Shown: in pieces, positions 1 through 8,282 of the stretch
How the letters are laid out: every line of letters begins with the position of its first letter
Position numbering within the stretch: the first letter of the stretch is position 1
Source of the DNA: Acinetobacter amyesii
GTDB taxonomy: Bacteria; Pseudomonadota; Gammaproteobacteria; Pseudomonadales; Moraxellaceae
Length of the DNA: 64,000 bases
Assembly: GCF_002018365.1 (NCBI RefSeq)
Contig: NZ_MVKX01000007.1
Coordinates: 124,001-188,000 of the forward strand
Reading direction: 5' to 3'
Notes under the pieces: model-generated
Told to the model about the DNA's origin: nothing
The model's input: the letters and a program-made list of their open reading frames with translations, nothing else
Database searches by the model: none
Made by a program: the position numbers and the translations under genes

Positions 1-2
1 GC

Positions 3-995
3 TATCATTCACATTTGACTGAAACTCATGATTTGTTTACAGATGCGACGGCTGCTGAAATTACCTTATTACGTCGCCGTGCAGAGTTCAAAATCTTTGA
101 ATTAGGCCAAGAACCACAGCACAATCTTGATGGTTTTCTTTATATGCCAATAGGCCGCATCAAGCGCCAAAGTTCTGGTAATTTTGTTTTAGATTATCAA
201 TTTATCCCACCAATATTACATATTAGTTCGTGTGATTCGCTCATTACTGGGCTTAAACGAACGCTCAATATTATCAAAGCTAAAATTAAAACCATTCAAT
301 CGAATAATCGTGAAAACGAACAAAAGTTAATTGAATTCCGTTCAGGCGATATTGTGTCGTTTTGGTTGGTTAATGCGCTGAACACTGCACATGCAACATT
401 AAACCATTTATTGCAATATCCAATGATTCATCCTGAACGTTTATATTTTGAATTATTACGTCTGACAGGTTCGTTACTGACCTTCTCGACAGCTTACGAA
501 GTAGATCAGCTTCCACAGTATCAACATCATAATTTGCAAGAAAGTTTTGCTCAATTAGATGTGATTTTACGTGAGTTGCTCGATACGATTATTTCAAATC
601 GATATATCAGTATTAACTTGAAAGAAACCCGTCAATCCTACTGGGTGGGCAGCCTTGAAAGTGACAAAATTACTCGCGATTCTCGCCTGTATTTAGCTGT
701 TTCAAGTAGCGTGATGCCTACACATGATATTATTTCTTATGTACCGCTGCGCTTTAAAGTCGGTAATACCGTCGATGTTGAACAGCGTGTCATGGCGGCC
801 CTACCTGCTGTTCCATTGCAACATATGATGCAAGTGCCAACAGCAATTCCAGTACGTTCAGGTGTAAGTTATTTTGAAGTTGAGCCAAATAATGATTTGT
901 ATCAGCGTATGCTTGATTCTGAATCGATCTGTGTTTACATACCAGCTGGCTTCCAAGATATCTCGATTGAACTTATTGCAGTGATGAATGGTTAA
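3..995 (+). CDS. tssK: T6SS baseplate subunit TssK (5' truncated by window)
   Basis: This is the C-terminal three quarters of TssK, the trimeric baseplate protein that links the type VI secretion baseplate to the TssL/TssM membrane complex in the cytoplasm. The frame is open from the window edge; about 330 residues are visible against roughly 450 in the family, so the N-terminal shell domain is missing only because of the cut. A TTG at base 15 is not a credible start. The C-terminal part has the family pattern SDKITRDSRLYLAV and ends with the FQDISIELIAVMN segment. The next gene, tssL, starts 9 bases downstream, the usual tssK-tssL order. Identification by recognition of the family, high confidence. 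Confidence 0.93.
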   Translation, partial: YHSHLTETHDLFTDATAAEITLLRRRAEFKIFELGQEPQHNLDGFLYMPIGRIKRQSSGNFVLDYQFIPPILHISSCDSLITGLKRTLNIIKAKIKTIQSNNRENEQKLIEFRSGDIVSFWLVNALNTAHATLNHLLQYPMIHPERLYFELLRLTGSLLTFSTAYEVDQLPQYQHHNLQESFAQLDVILRELLDTIISNRYISINLKETRQSYWVGSLESDKITRDSRLYLAVSSSVMPTHDIISYVPLRFKVGNTVDVEQRVMAALPAVPLQHMMQVPTAIPVRSGVSYFEVEPNNDLYQRMLDSESICVYIPAGFQDISIELIAVMNG

Positions 996-1004
996 GGAGC
1001 AATC

Positions 1005-1808
1005 ATGAATATTTCAAATAATGCCCCTTCACTTTTTGACGATGGTCAAATTGGATTAGGCTCTTCAAAACCAAGTGCTGAACCTAAAATCAACAGTTCA
1101 ACCAATTTAGTTGATCTACTGCATGATGGTTTTTACATCGTATTCTTACTCAAAAATCAATATGTTCCATCCAGCCCTGAAAGTTTCAGGACAAAAATTA
1201 TGGATCTATTAAACCGATTTGAAAGCCAAGCCCGTAAGCTTCAATTCAGCAATGAAGATATCACGGACGCAAAATATGCCTATTGCGCTTTATTAGATGA
1301 AACCATTGTCACCCAACAAGATGCACGTTTTTTTGATTTACAAAACAATTGGATGATGAATCCACTGCAATTAAGTCTTTTTGGGTCACAGCTTGCGGGT
1401 TACCGCTTTTTTGAAAATTTAGAGCAAATTCGCTCTAAGAATAAAGATCGCTTAGCCGCACTTGAAGTTTATCATTACTGCATGCTCCTTGGTTTTCATG
1501 GTAAATACCGACTTGAATCGATTGAAATGCTCAATTCACTCGTTGCACGTGTCGGCGATGAAATTGATTATATGAAAGGTAAAAAGGCGTTTTCGCCTTT
1601 CGCGGCATTGCCGGATCAAATTAAAAATATTATTCACCGTGAATTACCATTTTTTTGGATCATTATCTTTTGGGCATTGTTTGCTGTATTAGCATTTGGT
1701 GGACTGAAATATATGTTATCCAGTCAAAATAATCAGGCGTTATCACAATATCAAAATGTCATAACTGCCCCATCGGAACAGGCTTATATCACCATTCATT
1801 TACCATAA
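1005..1808 (+). CDS. tssL: T6SS membrane-complex protein TssL (DotU/IcmH family)
   Basis: TssL is an inner-membrane component of the T6SS trans-envelope complex and contacts TssK through its cytoplasmic domain. The 267 residues show the DotU pattern: a helical cytoplasmic domain with AYCALLDETI near residues 92-101 and CMLLGFHGKY near 158-167, then one C-terminal membrane helix at about residues 216-240 with a short periplasmic tail. There is no peptidoglycan-binding OmpA domain, so it is the short form. The start has a GGAG-type ribosome site just after tssK (AAGGAGCAATC). It is followed after 12 bases by the next locus gene, which suggests a single operon. Confidence 0.94.
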   Translation: MNISNNAPSLFDDGQIGLGSSKPSAEPKINSSTNLVDLLHDGFYIVFLLKNQYVPSSPESFRTKIMDLLNRFESQARKLQFSNEDITDAKYAYCALLDETIVTQQDARFFDLQNNWMMNPLQLSLFGSQLAGYRFFENLEQIRSKNKDRLAALEVYHYCMLLGFHGKYRLESIEMLNSLVARVGDEIDYMKGKKAFSPFAALPDQIKNIIHRELPFFWIIIFWALFAVLAFGGLKYMLSSQNNQALSQYQNVITAPSEQAYITIHLP

Positions 1809-1820
1809 GACTTAGACACC

Positions 1821-2492
1821 ATGGCAAACGAAAAATCGAATAACGTTAGAATTTTACAGTCGACTCAAAAGAATAATTTACCGCCTTTAGCTCATGCTGC
1901 GATTGGCTTTCTTGTTGGTGCAGCGGTCATTATTGTTGTTGGCCTGGGATATTTTTATCTAAGTTCTGACGATCAGCCTGCAAATGCAGAAATGACTACT
2001 TCTGCCCCAACTGAAGATAAAGCTGAAACTGAGGCAACCACTGCACCCCGTCAAAACGAAAATGAGCAAGCTTCAGCTGAAAAAGCGCTGCAAACCGTTC
2101 ATGCAACTGAAGAAAAAGATCCGGATAATGGTTTATATTCGAATGATTTAGCTACCGCTTTCAATCATGGCAATACGACTAAAGTGACTCAACCTGTTCA
2201 ATCTGTAGCGAATAACCGTTCACCTTTTGAAATTACCCAACCGCAGCGCCCTGTTGTAGCTGCTACAACAACCGTTAAACAACATATTCCAACCACATTA
2301 GCAAAACCAAAAGCTGCGCCAACAACAGCTAAAGTGACCAAGCCTACAGAGCCATCTACGAAAGCAGCCAAAGAAGATGAGCACTTTGAAGAGCCGATGG
2401 GCGGAACGCAAATTTCTGAAACCAAACGTCCAAAAGTGGTTGCTGCAACCAACACTGCCAATGCGACTGTGAGCGCTCCAGTTTCCCCATGA
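1821..2492 (+). CDS. T6SS-locus membrane-anchored protein, Ala/Thr/Pro-rich
   Basis: I do not recognise a domain. The protein (223 residues) has a cytoplasmic N-terminus, one membrane helix at about residues 24-47 and a long periplasmic part rich in Ala, Thr, Pro and Lys, predicted disordered. It sits between tssL and the tagX-like gene and overlaps the latter by four bases (ATGA), so the two are probably translationally coupled. Acinetobacter T6SS loci contain several genus-specific 'asa' genes of unknown role and this is likely one of them. A periplasmic tether or scaffold acting with the peptidoglycan hydrolase next door is an inference from topology and position only. Confidence 0.75.
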   Translation: MANEKSNNVRILQSTQKNNLPPLAHAAIGFLVGAAVIIVVGLGYFYLSSDDQPANAEMTTSAPTEDKAETEATTAPRQNENEQASAEKALQTVHATEEKDPDNGLYSNDLATAFNHGNTTKVTQPVQSVANNRSPFEITQPQRPVVAATTTVKQHIPTTLAKPKAAPTTAKVTKPTEPSTKAAKEDEHFEEPMGGTQISETKRPKVVAATNTANATVSAPVSP

Positions 2493-3445
2493 TCATCTTT
2501 TTGGTTAGTTGTTTCTTTGTCTTAGCACTGGTGACAGTGCTTTGTTTTTCTTATGAACTCAGAATTAAAGTTCAGGATTTTTTCTTTCAAATCATTCCAC
2601 AAAGTAAAAAAAGAATTCAGCACGCCAAAAATTTTGCTTATGAACTGAACTATGCTGCAGCACCACAACAGATTCAATCACACTGGCATTTACAACAATG
2701 GTGGATTTTATTTGCAGGCTTTTTACTGTTTGCCAGTATTTTATTATTTGCTTTTACGCGCCCGATTACTGCAAGTAAAGTAGAAGCAGATTATTTACGT
2801 AAAGTCGACCCACAAATTTACGCCATGCTCGATGGACAGGTTTTAGATGCACCTCCTGAGGTTGAAGAATATCTTGTTCAAGAGGCGATCGCTGAAGAAG
2901 CAGCAATGATTGAGCAACCATCTGTTATGGCCTCAAGTTTCAATCCAGAAGTTCAAGATATCCATACGCATTCGTTTTCAACAGATGTGCCTTCAGCAGA
3001 CCGTAAATGGCATAAAATGAACCCTCGTTATAAGCAGCGCTTATTAATGGTGTTTAAAATTATGCGTGAACAGCATGGTTATGAAATGGTTTTGCTTGAA
3101 GGCTATAGAAGTCCAGAGCGTCAAAATAATTTAGCCACCAATAAAAATACCACTCGTGCCCGTGGTTTCCAAAGTTATCATCAGTTTGGTTTAGCAGCCG
3201 ATGTCGCCTTTAAACGCAATGGCAAAGTGGTCATTACTGAACGAGACCCTTGGGCTATGCGTGGTTATCAACTTTATGGTCAAGCCGCTGAGTCTGTCGG
3301 TTTAACATGGGGCGGACGCTGGAAATCCATTCAAGATTATGGTCATACAGAATATCGTATGCCAGGCCTGAAAAAAACTGCAGAGATGGCGGCACTACTT
3401 ACTTCTGAAGGTCAGCTTCAAGCCAATAACATTTCGATTGAGTAA
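2489..3445 (+). CDS. tagX: TagX-like L,D-/D,D-peptidase of the T6SS locus (M15 family)
   Basis: This is a membrane-anchored zinc peptidase that cuts peptidoglycan, needed in Acinetobacter to let the T6SS apparatus cross the cell wall. Two N-terminal hydrophobic segments (about 1-22 and 71-90) precede a periplasmic M15/VanY-like LAS domain. Visible ligands are H231 and D238 in SYHQFGLAAD and H286 in GHTEYR, with the GYRSPERQ arginine at 207. All expected zinc ligands are present, so it should be active. The ATGA overlap with the preceding gene indicates coupling. The name follows the published Acinetobacter T6SS locus; assignment rests on domain plus position. Confidence 0.88.
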   Translation: MIIFLVSCFFVLALVTVLCFSYELRIKVQDFFFQIIPQSKKRIQHAKNFAYELNYAAAPQQIQSHWHLQQWWILFAGFLLFASILLFAFTRPITASKVEADYLRKVDPQIYAMLDGQVLDAPPEVEEYLVQEAIAEEAAMIEQPSVMASSFNPEVQDIHTHSFSTDVPSADRKWHKMNPRYKQRLLMVFKIMREQHGYEMVLLEGYRSPERQNNLATNKNTTRARGFQSYHQFGLAADVAFKRNGKVVITERDPWAMRGYQLYGQAAESVGLTWGGRWKSIQDYGHTEYRMPGLKKTAEMAALLTSEGQLQANNISIE

Positions 3446-3488
3446 TTTCGATGTTGTGCCTGCAAAATATATTTGAAGGCACACCGTA

Positions 3489-4253
3489 TTAATCTAAATA
3501 ATTTTGTATTTGCTCTATAACTTCAGTTGTTTTTTCTGCATGTAGCCAATGGCCTGCACCTTCTATTTCTACAATTTTTGCATGTGGAAATTGGTGTTCT
3601 ATCGCATTGATATGTTCCGCTTTTGAAATATAAGGTGACTCTCCACCTTTGATGAACAATACAGGCTGTTGCAAAGTATTTCCGATATTTTCCCAACCAA
3701 TAATTTGGTCATACTGTTTATAAAGCGCATCTACATTAAACAACCATTGTCCTTTGCTAAAAGACTTGAGTAGAAACTGTATCACCATATCCGAATGAAT
3801 ATATTCACGCATAATTTCAACCGCTTGCTGTCTAGATTGAATTTGTGCATTTTGTACGGCGATCAATGCTTTAAATATTTCATCATGATGACGTTCTTGA
3901 TATGCAAAAGGCGCGATATCCAATATAACAAGTTGCTCTACCCGCTCTGAGATTAAAGCCAATTGCATTGCGACCTTGCCCCCCATGGAATGGCCAATCA
4001 CTGAAAACTTATCGATGCCAATTACATCTAATGTCTCAAGTACATCTTTTGCCATCTCACGATAATTCATTTCTGTACTTTGTGGTGATTTACCATGATT
4101 TCGTAAATCAAGCTGAATTACTGAATGTGAATTTTGAAAAGCTCTGGCAAGCATTCCTAAGTTGCTCAAGCTGCCAAATAAACCGTGAATAAAGACAAGT
4201 GGATACGTTTCTTCGCCTTCTAATTTTTGATGATATTCGTAATTTAGGATCAT
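3489..4253 (-). CDS. Alpha/beta-fold hydrolase, YbfF-like esterase
   Basis: A cytoplasmic alpha/beta hydrolase of 254 residues, normal for the YbfF acyl-CoA/short-chain esterase group. The oxyanion-hole motif HGLFGSLSNLG lies at about residues 23-33, the nucleophile elbow is GHSMGG with S89, and the catalytic histidine is probably the one in GAGHWLHAEKT near residue 235. No signal peptide is seen. It converges with tagX and is transcribed alone. The substrate cannot be told from the sequence; YbfF-type thioesterase or carboxylesterase activity is family knowledge. Confidence 0.85.
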   Translation of the reverse strand: MILNYEYHQKLEGEETYPLVFIHGLFGSLSNLGMLARAFQNSHSVIQLDLRNHGKSPQSTEMNYREMAKDVLETLDVIGIDKFSVIGHSMGGKVAMQLALISERVEQLVILDIAPFAYQERHHDEIFKALIAVQNAQIQSRQQAVEIMREYIHSDMVIQFLLKSFSKGQWLFNVDALYKQYDQIIGWENIGNTLQQPVLFIKGGESPYISKAEHINAIEHQFPHAKIVEIEGAGHWLHAEKTTEVIEQIQNYLD

Positions 4254-4330
4254 TTTTGATTACTTTGCTATGTTGATATTATGATGCCTAGTTGACGGAA
4301 TGAAATCAAATGACAGTTAAAAATTATTAG

Positions 4331-4398
4331 ACTTACTTAGGCTATTTGTATGTGGCAATGATTTAACTTGCTTAGGCTATTTTATAAATGAAATAGCC
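4331..4398. repeat. Imperfect 17-bp direct repeat with hairpin
   Basis: ACTTACTTAGGCTATTT at 4331-4347 recurs as ACTTGCTTAGGCTATTT at 4366-4382 (16 of 17 identical, 35-base period). The second copy forms a perfect 8-bp hairpin GGCTATTT/AAATAGCC at 4375-4398. It lies downstream of the minus-strand MBL gene. There is no U-tract, so it is not a clear terminator. Confidence 0.5.
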
Positions 4399-4428
4399 AA
4401 CCGCATTCAACTTAAAGAATCTTTGTCT

Positions 4429-5313
4429 TTAATTTGTAGATTTAAAGTGATTAAAAGGAATTTTTAAATAGCGAATACCATTCCCTTCTGGTTCTGGAAA
4501 TATACCTGCATCCATATTGATTTGTATCGCAGGTAAAATCAGTTTGGGCATAGCCAAATTTGCGTCACGCTGAGTTCGCATTGTGACAAAATCTTCTTTT
4601 TTCGTATCAACATGGATATGAATATTCTGCTGTTTTTGCGCATGCACGCTGCTTTCGCAGCAGTATTTTGACCGGTTTTCTGGTAAATAGTCATGACATA
4701 AAAATACGCGCATTTCAGGTGCTAACTGATAAATCTTTTGTACTGAGTCGAATAATACTGCCGCACTACCCTTGGGAAAATCACAGCGTGCTGTGCCATA
4801 ATCTGGCATAAATAAGGTATCACCGACAAACACAGCATCATCACCAACAACATAGCTCAGACAAGCAGGTGTATGTCCAGGCGTTGGAATGTTATAGGCA
4901 TTTAACTCACCGATTTTAAATGCCTCATGATCTGCAAATAAATAATCAAAAGACTGATGTGAATTAAAATATTTCACATCAAAATTATAAATGGCGCTGA
5001 ATGCTTCCTGCACAATCTTGATGTTATGGCTCATCGCAATTTTGCCACCAAGAACCTGTTTTAAATATTGAGATGCGGTTAAGTGATCTGCATGCACATG
5101 CGTTTCTAAAATCCATTCTACGCTTAGGCTATTTTCTTGAATATAATGAATAATCAAATCTGCATGCTTCGTTTGAGTAGTTGCAGAAGCGGCATCATAA
5201 TCCAATACACTGTCTATAATCGCACATCGGTTTGTTTGCGGATCGGCTACCACATAACTGAATGTATTGGTATTTTCATCAAAAAAATGTTGTACCTGTG
5301 CACGATTTGACAT
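4429..5313 (-). CDS. MBL-fold persulfide dioxygenase-like hydrolase
   Basis: A metallo-beta-lactamase-fold protein of the ETHE1/Blh persulfide (sulfur) dioxygenase type, which oxidises glutathione persulfide to sulfite and detoxifies sulfide. The metal-binding THVHADHLT motif gives H72, H74, D76 and H77; PTPGHTPA carries H147, and FVGDTLF and LCHDYL supply further ligands. At 294 residues it lacks a fused rhodanese domain. Its start overlaps the stop of the upstream YeeE/YedE gene by one base, so the three genes form an operon like the BigR-regulated sulfide operon of other proteobacteria. No ArsR/BigR regulator gene is next to it here. Confidence 0.82.
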   Translation of the reverse strand: MSNRAQVQHFFDENTNTFSYVVADPQTNRCAIIDSVLDYDAASATTQTKHADLIIHYIQENSLSVEWILETHVHADHLTASQYLKQVLGGKIAMSHNIKIVQEAFSAIYNFDVKYFNSHQSFDYLFADHEAFKIGELNAYNIPTPGHTPACLSYVVGDDAVFVGDTLFMPDYGTARCDFPKGSAAVLFDSVQKIYQLAPEMRVFLCHDYLPENRSKYCCESSVHAQKQQNIHIHVDTKKEDFVTMRTQRDANLAMPKLILPAIQINMDAGIFPEPEGNGIRYLKIPFNHFKSTN

Positions 5314-5735
5314 TAATTTGCTCCCGAAAATTTACGATGTATATAGACGCCCGCAAACATCGCTACAACGAAATAGATCGCTTGATAATAGCCAAGCCCG
5401 ATCAAAGTAAAGGCTGGCGCAGGACAAATCCCAGCAATCCCCCAACCTATTCCAAAGATAACACTCCCCATGACAAGTTTTGCATCAATTTGATTATTAC
5501 TCGGTAATTCAATCACCTTCCCATCAAAGGTTGTCGGTTTTGATTGACGAACGGCTATTTGAAATGGAATAAATGCAACTGCTATGGCTCCCATCATCAC
5601 AAAAGCTAAACTCGCATCCCATTGCCCTGTTATATCAAGGAAACTTAAGACCTTTTCTGGATTAGACATGCCCGAAATCATTAAACCTAATGAGAAAATT
5701 CCACCAAAAATAAAAGCCAATATATTTTTCATCAT
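5313..5735 (-). CDS. YeeE/YedE-like half-transporter (DUF6691 type)
   Basis: A 140-residue integral membrane protein with about four hydrophobic segments and the GIGWGIAGICPAPA motif containing the conserved cysteine of the YeeE/YedE (TsuA-like) sulfur-compound channels. It is half the length of a full transporter and would pair with the product of the adjacent upstream gene, which carries the matching SGCTSGHGICG motif. It overlaps both neighbours by one base. Role in uptake or export of thiosulfate or sulfide-derived species in the inner membrane is inferred from family and operon. Confidence 0.82.
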   Translation of the reverse strand: MMKNILAFIFGGIFSLGLMISGMSNPEKVLSFLDITGQWDASLAFVMMGAIAVAFIPFQIAVRQSKPTTFDGKVIELPSNNQIDAKLVMGSVIFGIGWGIAGICPAPAFTLIGLGYYQAIYFVVAMFAGVYIHRKFSGAN

Positions 5736-6154
5736 TAAGCTCCGATTACATGTCTAATCACATAAACTGTGATGATCCCAGCCAACATAAAACTAGCAGT
5801 TGCAACGAATGAACGCTTAGAAAGACGACTAATACCGCAAATGCCATGACCGCTAGTACAACCTGAACCTAATCTCGTTCCGAATCCAACCAATACCCCG
5901 GCAATGATCATCATCCATGGACTTGCATCCAGTTCAATTGTCACAGAGGTCAATTGCCCGTAGATAAAAGGCACAATAAAAAGTCCTGCTAAAAACCAGA
6001 TCGCAGGTGTTTTTAAAATCGTTTGGATATTCAACGTTTGCGCAATTAAACCACTGATACCGGCGATTCGACCATGTACGTATAGGTAGCCAACTGCGGC
6101 CAGGCCCAATAAGGTCCCACCGAGAAAAGCAGTTAGAAATGGATGCATATTCAT
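5735..6154 (-). CDS. YeeE/YedE-like half-transporter, N-terminal partner
   Basis: A membrane protein of about 139 residues with four hydrophobic segments and the cysteine motif LGSGCTSGHGICGISRLS typical of YeeE/YedE transporters. I place the start at the ATG at 6154 (MNMHPFLTAF); an upstream TTG at 6163 is possible, and an ATG at 6148 is also in frame. It is the first gene of the three-gene sulfur operon and probably forms a heteromeric channel with the next protein. An AT-rich imperfect palindrome lies directly upstream. Confidence 0.8.
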   Translation of the reverse strand: MNMHPFLTAFLGGTLLGLAAVGYLYVHGRIAGISGLIAQTLNIQTILKTPAIWFLAGLFIVPFIYGQLTSVTIELDASPWMMIIAGVLVGFGTRLGSGCTSGHGICGISRLSKRSFVATASFMLAGIITVYVIRHVIGA

Positions 6155-6163
6155 CTGCCACAA

Positions 6164-6189
6164 AACATTATATGTTTTTATAATATGTT
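6164..6189. promoter_or_regulatory. AT-rich imperfect palindrome before the sulfur operon
   Basis: AACAT at 6164 and ATGTT at 6185-6189 flank TATA/TATA stretches, just upstream of the first YeeE/YedE gene. AT-rich palindromes of this kind are bound by ArsR-type BigR repressors in other species. Here binding is only a guess, since no regulator gene is adjacent. Confidence 0.3.
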
Positions 6190-6310
6190 ATTTAGAAAAA
6201 GATGCAAGCTCTCACACCGAAATATTCGTTCTAATTTGCTTTTTCCTAATTTAATAATTTAACGGTTCAAGAGTGTTTGATTAATTTATTTAGAAATAAT
6301 TTATAAACTT

Positions 6311-6344
6311 GAAAAATCACGAAATATATCCTCGGAGATTTTTC
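6311..6344 (-). terminator. Hairpin downstream of the 81-residue gene
   Basis: GAAAAATC at 6311-6318 pairs with GATTTTTC at 6337-6344, with three further possible inner pairs (CGA/TCG). It lies 45 bases beyond the stop of the minus-strand gene ending at 6389 and could terminate that operon, although no long U-tract follows. Confidence 0.4.
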
Positions 6345-6388
6345 AATAAAGGCTGTTTATTATGAAGTTAATTGAAATAATAGATAAT

Positions 6389-6634
6389 TTATAGATCAAT
6401 ACTGATATCGCTGAGTGCATCGCTCACCCACGTTAAAGCATCTGAACCCAATTCTATAATATTCGAACCAATTTCAGCTAAGTCAGTCAAATCTACAGAA
6501 GACAACGGATCAGATGATGTGCTATTTTTTTGCTGTTCTTGTTCAGCTTGCTGCTCAATGGCTTGATCAAGATGAGTTTGATCTAATGGTGATGAGTTTG
6601 CATGCTGTTGTAATTCATAGTCGTTATTTTGCAT
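6389..6634 (-). CDS. Small acidic hypothetical protein
   Basis: An 81-residue acidic protein with a Gln/Ser-rich first half and a C-terminal stretch (from about residue 45) of alternating Asp, Leu and Ile that could form an amphipathic helix. I recognise no domain. It lies 43 bases downstream of the zeta-like kinase gene on the same strand and may be its third operon member. A link to the toxin function is positional only. Confidence 0.6.
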   Translation of the reverse strand: MQNNDYELQQHANSSPLDQTHLDQAIEQQAEQEQQKNSTSSDPLSSVDLTDLAEIGSNIIELGSDALTWVSDALSDISIDL

Positions 6635-6677
6635 AGGTTTATCCTGTTATTTTGTATTATATTACGTTCAGTTGATA

Positions 6678-7433
6678 TTAATTTGGTTCAAACTCTTTAA
6701 GCACCTTATCTACAAACCACCACGGTAAACGCTGAATACTTGAATTCATCTTTAAAATTTCAGCTTGTTCAATTTCCGCAATGAAAGAAGCATGCTGTCC
6801 ATCGGCAGAGTTATCAAATAAATAACTTCGATCCGTTGCTTCTACCGCCTGCATTAACAGATCCATACTTCGATAATAACGTTCGCGAATTTTTTGTTCT
6901 GGCACACCATGTCCACCCGTTTTCACGCGGTACTGAACACGTGAAATATTGATAACAGGATCAATAGTGGAAACATAATACAGATAGGTTCTAAAGCCTT
7001 TTCTTTTTGCTTCGCGTAGAAACTCCACCTTTGAAATATGGGACATCACCGTTTCAAAGGTAAAACTAATTTTTAGTTCTAAAAACTGCAAACGGATGTA
7101 ATCAATAATTCTTGCACAAAGATATGAGTCAATCTGGTCTGGATGAAACTCAATTTTCCACGGATCTAATATCTGAGGTTTACGTGCTAATAGAGGAATA
7201 AATTCTCCATCAGCGGGACGCTTTTTCGTATCGAGAAAGTCAATTAATTCTTCTGATTTTAAAGCGGGATGGTAATCCAACAAATTGAGCCGGTGTGAAT
7301 GTTTCAGTTGAGCTTCGAGTTCATCCGCATTTAAATATGCCCCAATATGATGGGGCAATAAATATTCTTTAACTGTGCTTTTACCTGAACCATTTGGACC
7401 CGCGAACATTCTAATGCGAGGTTGTGGAGGCAT
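6678..7433 (-). CDS. Zeta-toxin-like P-loop kinase
   Basis: A 251-residue P-loop protein resembling zeta toxins, which phosphorylate UDP-N-acetylglucosamine and block wall synthesis, or related small-molecule kinases. The Walker A motif GPNGSGKS is at residues 12-19, followed by YLNADELE, the zeta-family region with the catalytic aspartate, and later FTFETVMSH, another typical segment. The length is close to chromosomal zeta homologues. A small gene ends 3 bases before its start, as expected for an antitoxin-toxin pair. Many chromosomal members are not proven toxins, so toxicity is an inference. Confidence 0.75.
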   Translation of the reverse strand: MPPQPRIRMFAGPNGSGKSTVKEYLLPHHIGAYLNADELEAQLKHSHRLNLLDYHPALKSEELIDFLDTKKRPADGEFIPLLARKPQILDPWKIEFHPDQIDSYLCARIIDYIRLQFLELKISFTFETVMSHISKVEFLREAKRKGFRTYLYYVSTIDPVINISRVQYRVKTGGHGVPEQKIRERYYRSMDLLMQAVEATDRSYLFDNSADGQHASFIAEIEQAEILKMNSSIQRLPWWFVDKVLKEFEPN

Positions 7434-7436
7434 GTA

Positions 7437-7697
7437 TTAAACAAATTCCTCTGTTTTCTTTTTACGTTTTAAAATTTTAGGTAGATCATCCACTTGTACA
7501 AAGTCGGCTGATACATCTTTTATTTGTACTTCTTGACCATTTTGCAGACGTTGAACCAGTTGTAGACCTTTTACATAAACCACAGTGGATGACGCACTTG
7601 CTTGTTCAAAAGCATGGCGAAATGCATGGATAGCAAGGCTCGGGATCATATCGTCCTCATATTGGCTTGCTTTCATTACTGAAGTATAAGCTGTCAT
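7437..7697 (-). CDS. Small protein, candidate antitoxin of the zeta-like gene
   Basis: An 86-residue protein with a good ribosome site (GAGGAG eight bases before ATG). The first half looks helical, the middle has a GLQLVQRLQNGQEVQ segment and the end is basic (KRKKK). It does not show an obvious epsilon-antitoxin sequence. The gene is first in a tight operon with the zeta-like kinase, only 3 bases apart, which is the main argument for an antitoxin or partner role. Confidence 0.65.
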   Translation of the reverse strand: MTAYTSVMKASQYEDDMIPSLAIHAFRHAFEQASASSTVVYVKGLQLVQRLQNGQEVQIKDVSADFVQVDDLPKILKRKKKTEEFV

Positions 7698-8282
7698 GGA
7701 AACAACTCCTCAAACATCAAAAATAATGTGTTCAATCATCTTATCATACTCGCAATATTTGTCTATTTATCCATCAGTCATACTGAGAGGAAATCGATAA
7801 AAATTCAAAGTGCTTAAATCATTTAATTGTATTGCTCGAAAAGAATGTCGTATATGAATCAATGTGTGTGGATAGTTAATCAAGAATTATGTAAATGTTA
7901 CCTACATTAGATTTATCACCCAATTAAGCATTTAATTTTTCACAAAAAAAATAGCCACTTATTCAGTGGCCAAAAGAGAACGACATCAACAAGTTGATGT
8001 ATTAGTACTGACCTATGCAACAGGACCAGGGATGTTTGTTGCATATAAATCGTTCTAACCTGATCATAATAATGTGATGGACTTATCATTTTGAGCATAT
8101 TTCATATCATTTTCTGACAATCTACATTTTCAACTTCCAAGATTATTAGAAACTGTACCTATAGTGAATAATGCTGTAATAATTTTGAAATATTAGACCA
8201 TTTCGAATTATGAAAAATAGAACAAAATGAAAGAAAGTGAGGCTAGAGCCCAAAAGTTTTAGAAGAGAAATTTAAACCTAAA
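7698..8282. other. Intergenic region with one structured element
   Basis: No convincing protein gene is seen in these 585 bases. The part at 7944-8056 contains the structured RNA candidate described separately. The remainder is AT-rich with scattered stops and presumably holds the promoter of the antitoxin-kinase operon (7698 side). Confidence 0.6.
7944..8056 (-). ncRNA. Candidate structured small RNA with its own terminator
   Basis: Read on the minus strand, AGAACGA (8056-8050) pairs with TCGTTCT (7983-7977) to close a three-way junction. Inside are a 9-bp hairpin (TATGCAACA 8045-8037 with its complement at 8014-8022) and a 6-bp hairpin with a CTTG loop at 7984-7999. Immediately after comes a textbook terminator, GCCACT/AGTGGC at 7954-7970 followed by eight U. 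The layout of closing stem, two hairpins and terminator recalls phage C4-type antisense RNAs, of which Acinetobacter is reported to carry many relatives; that link is from memory and untested. Confidence 0.5.
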
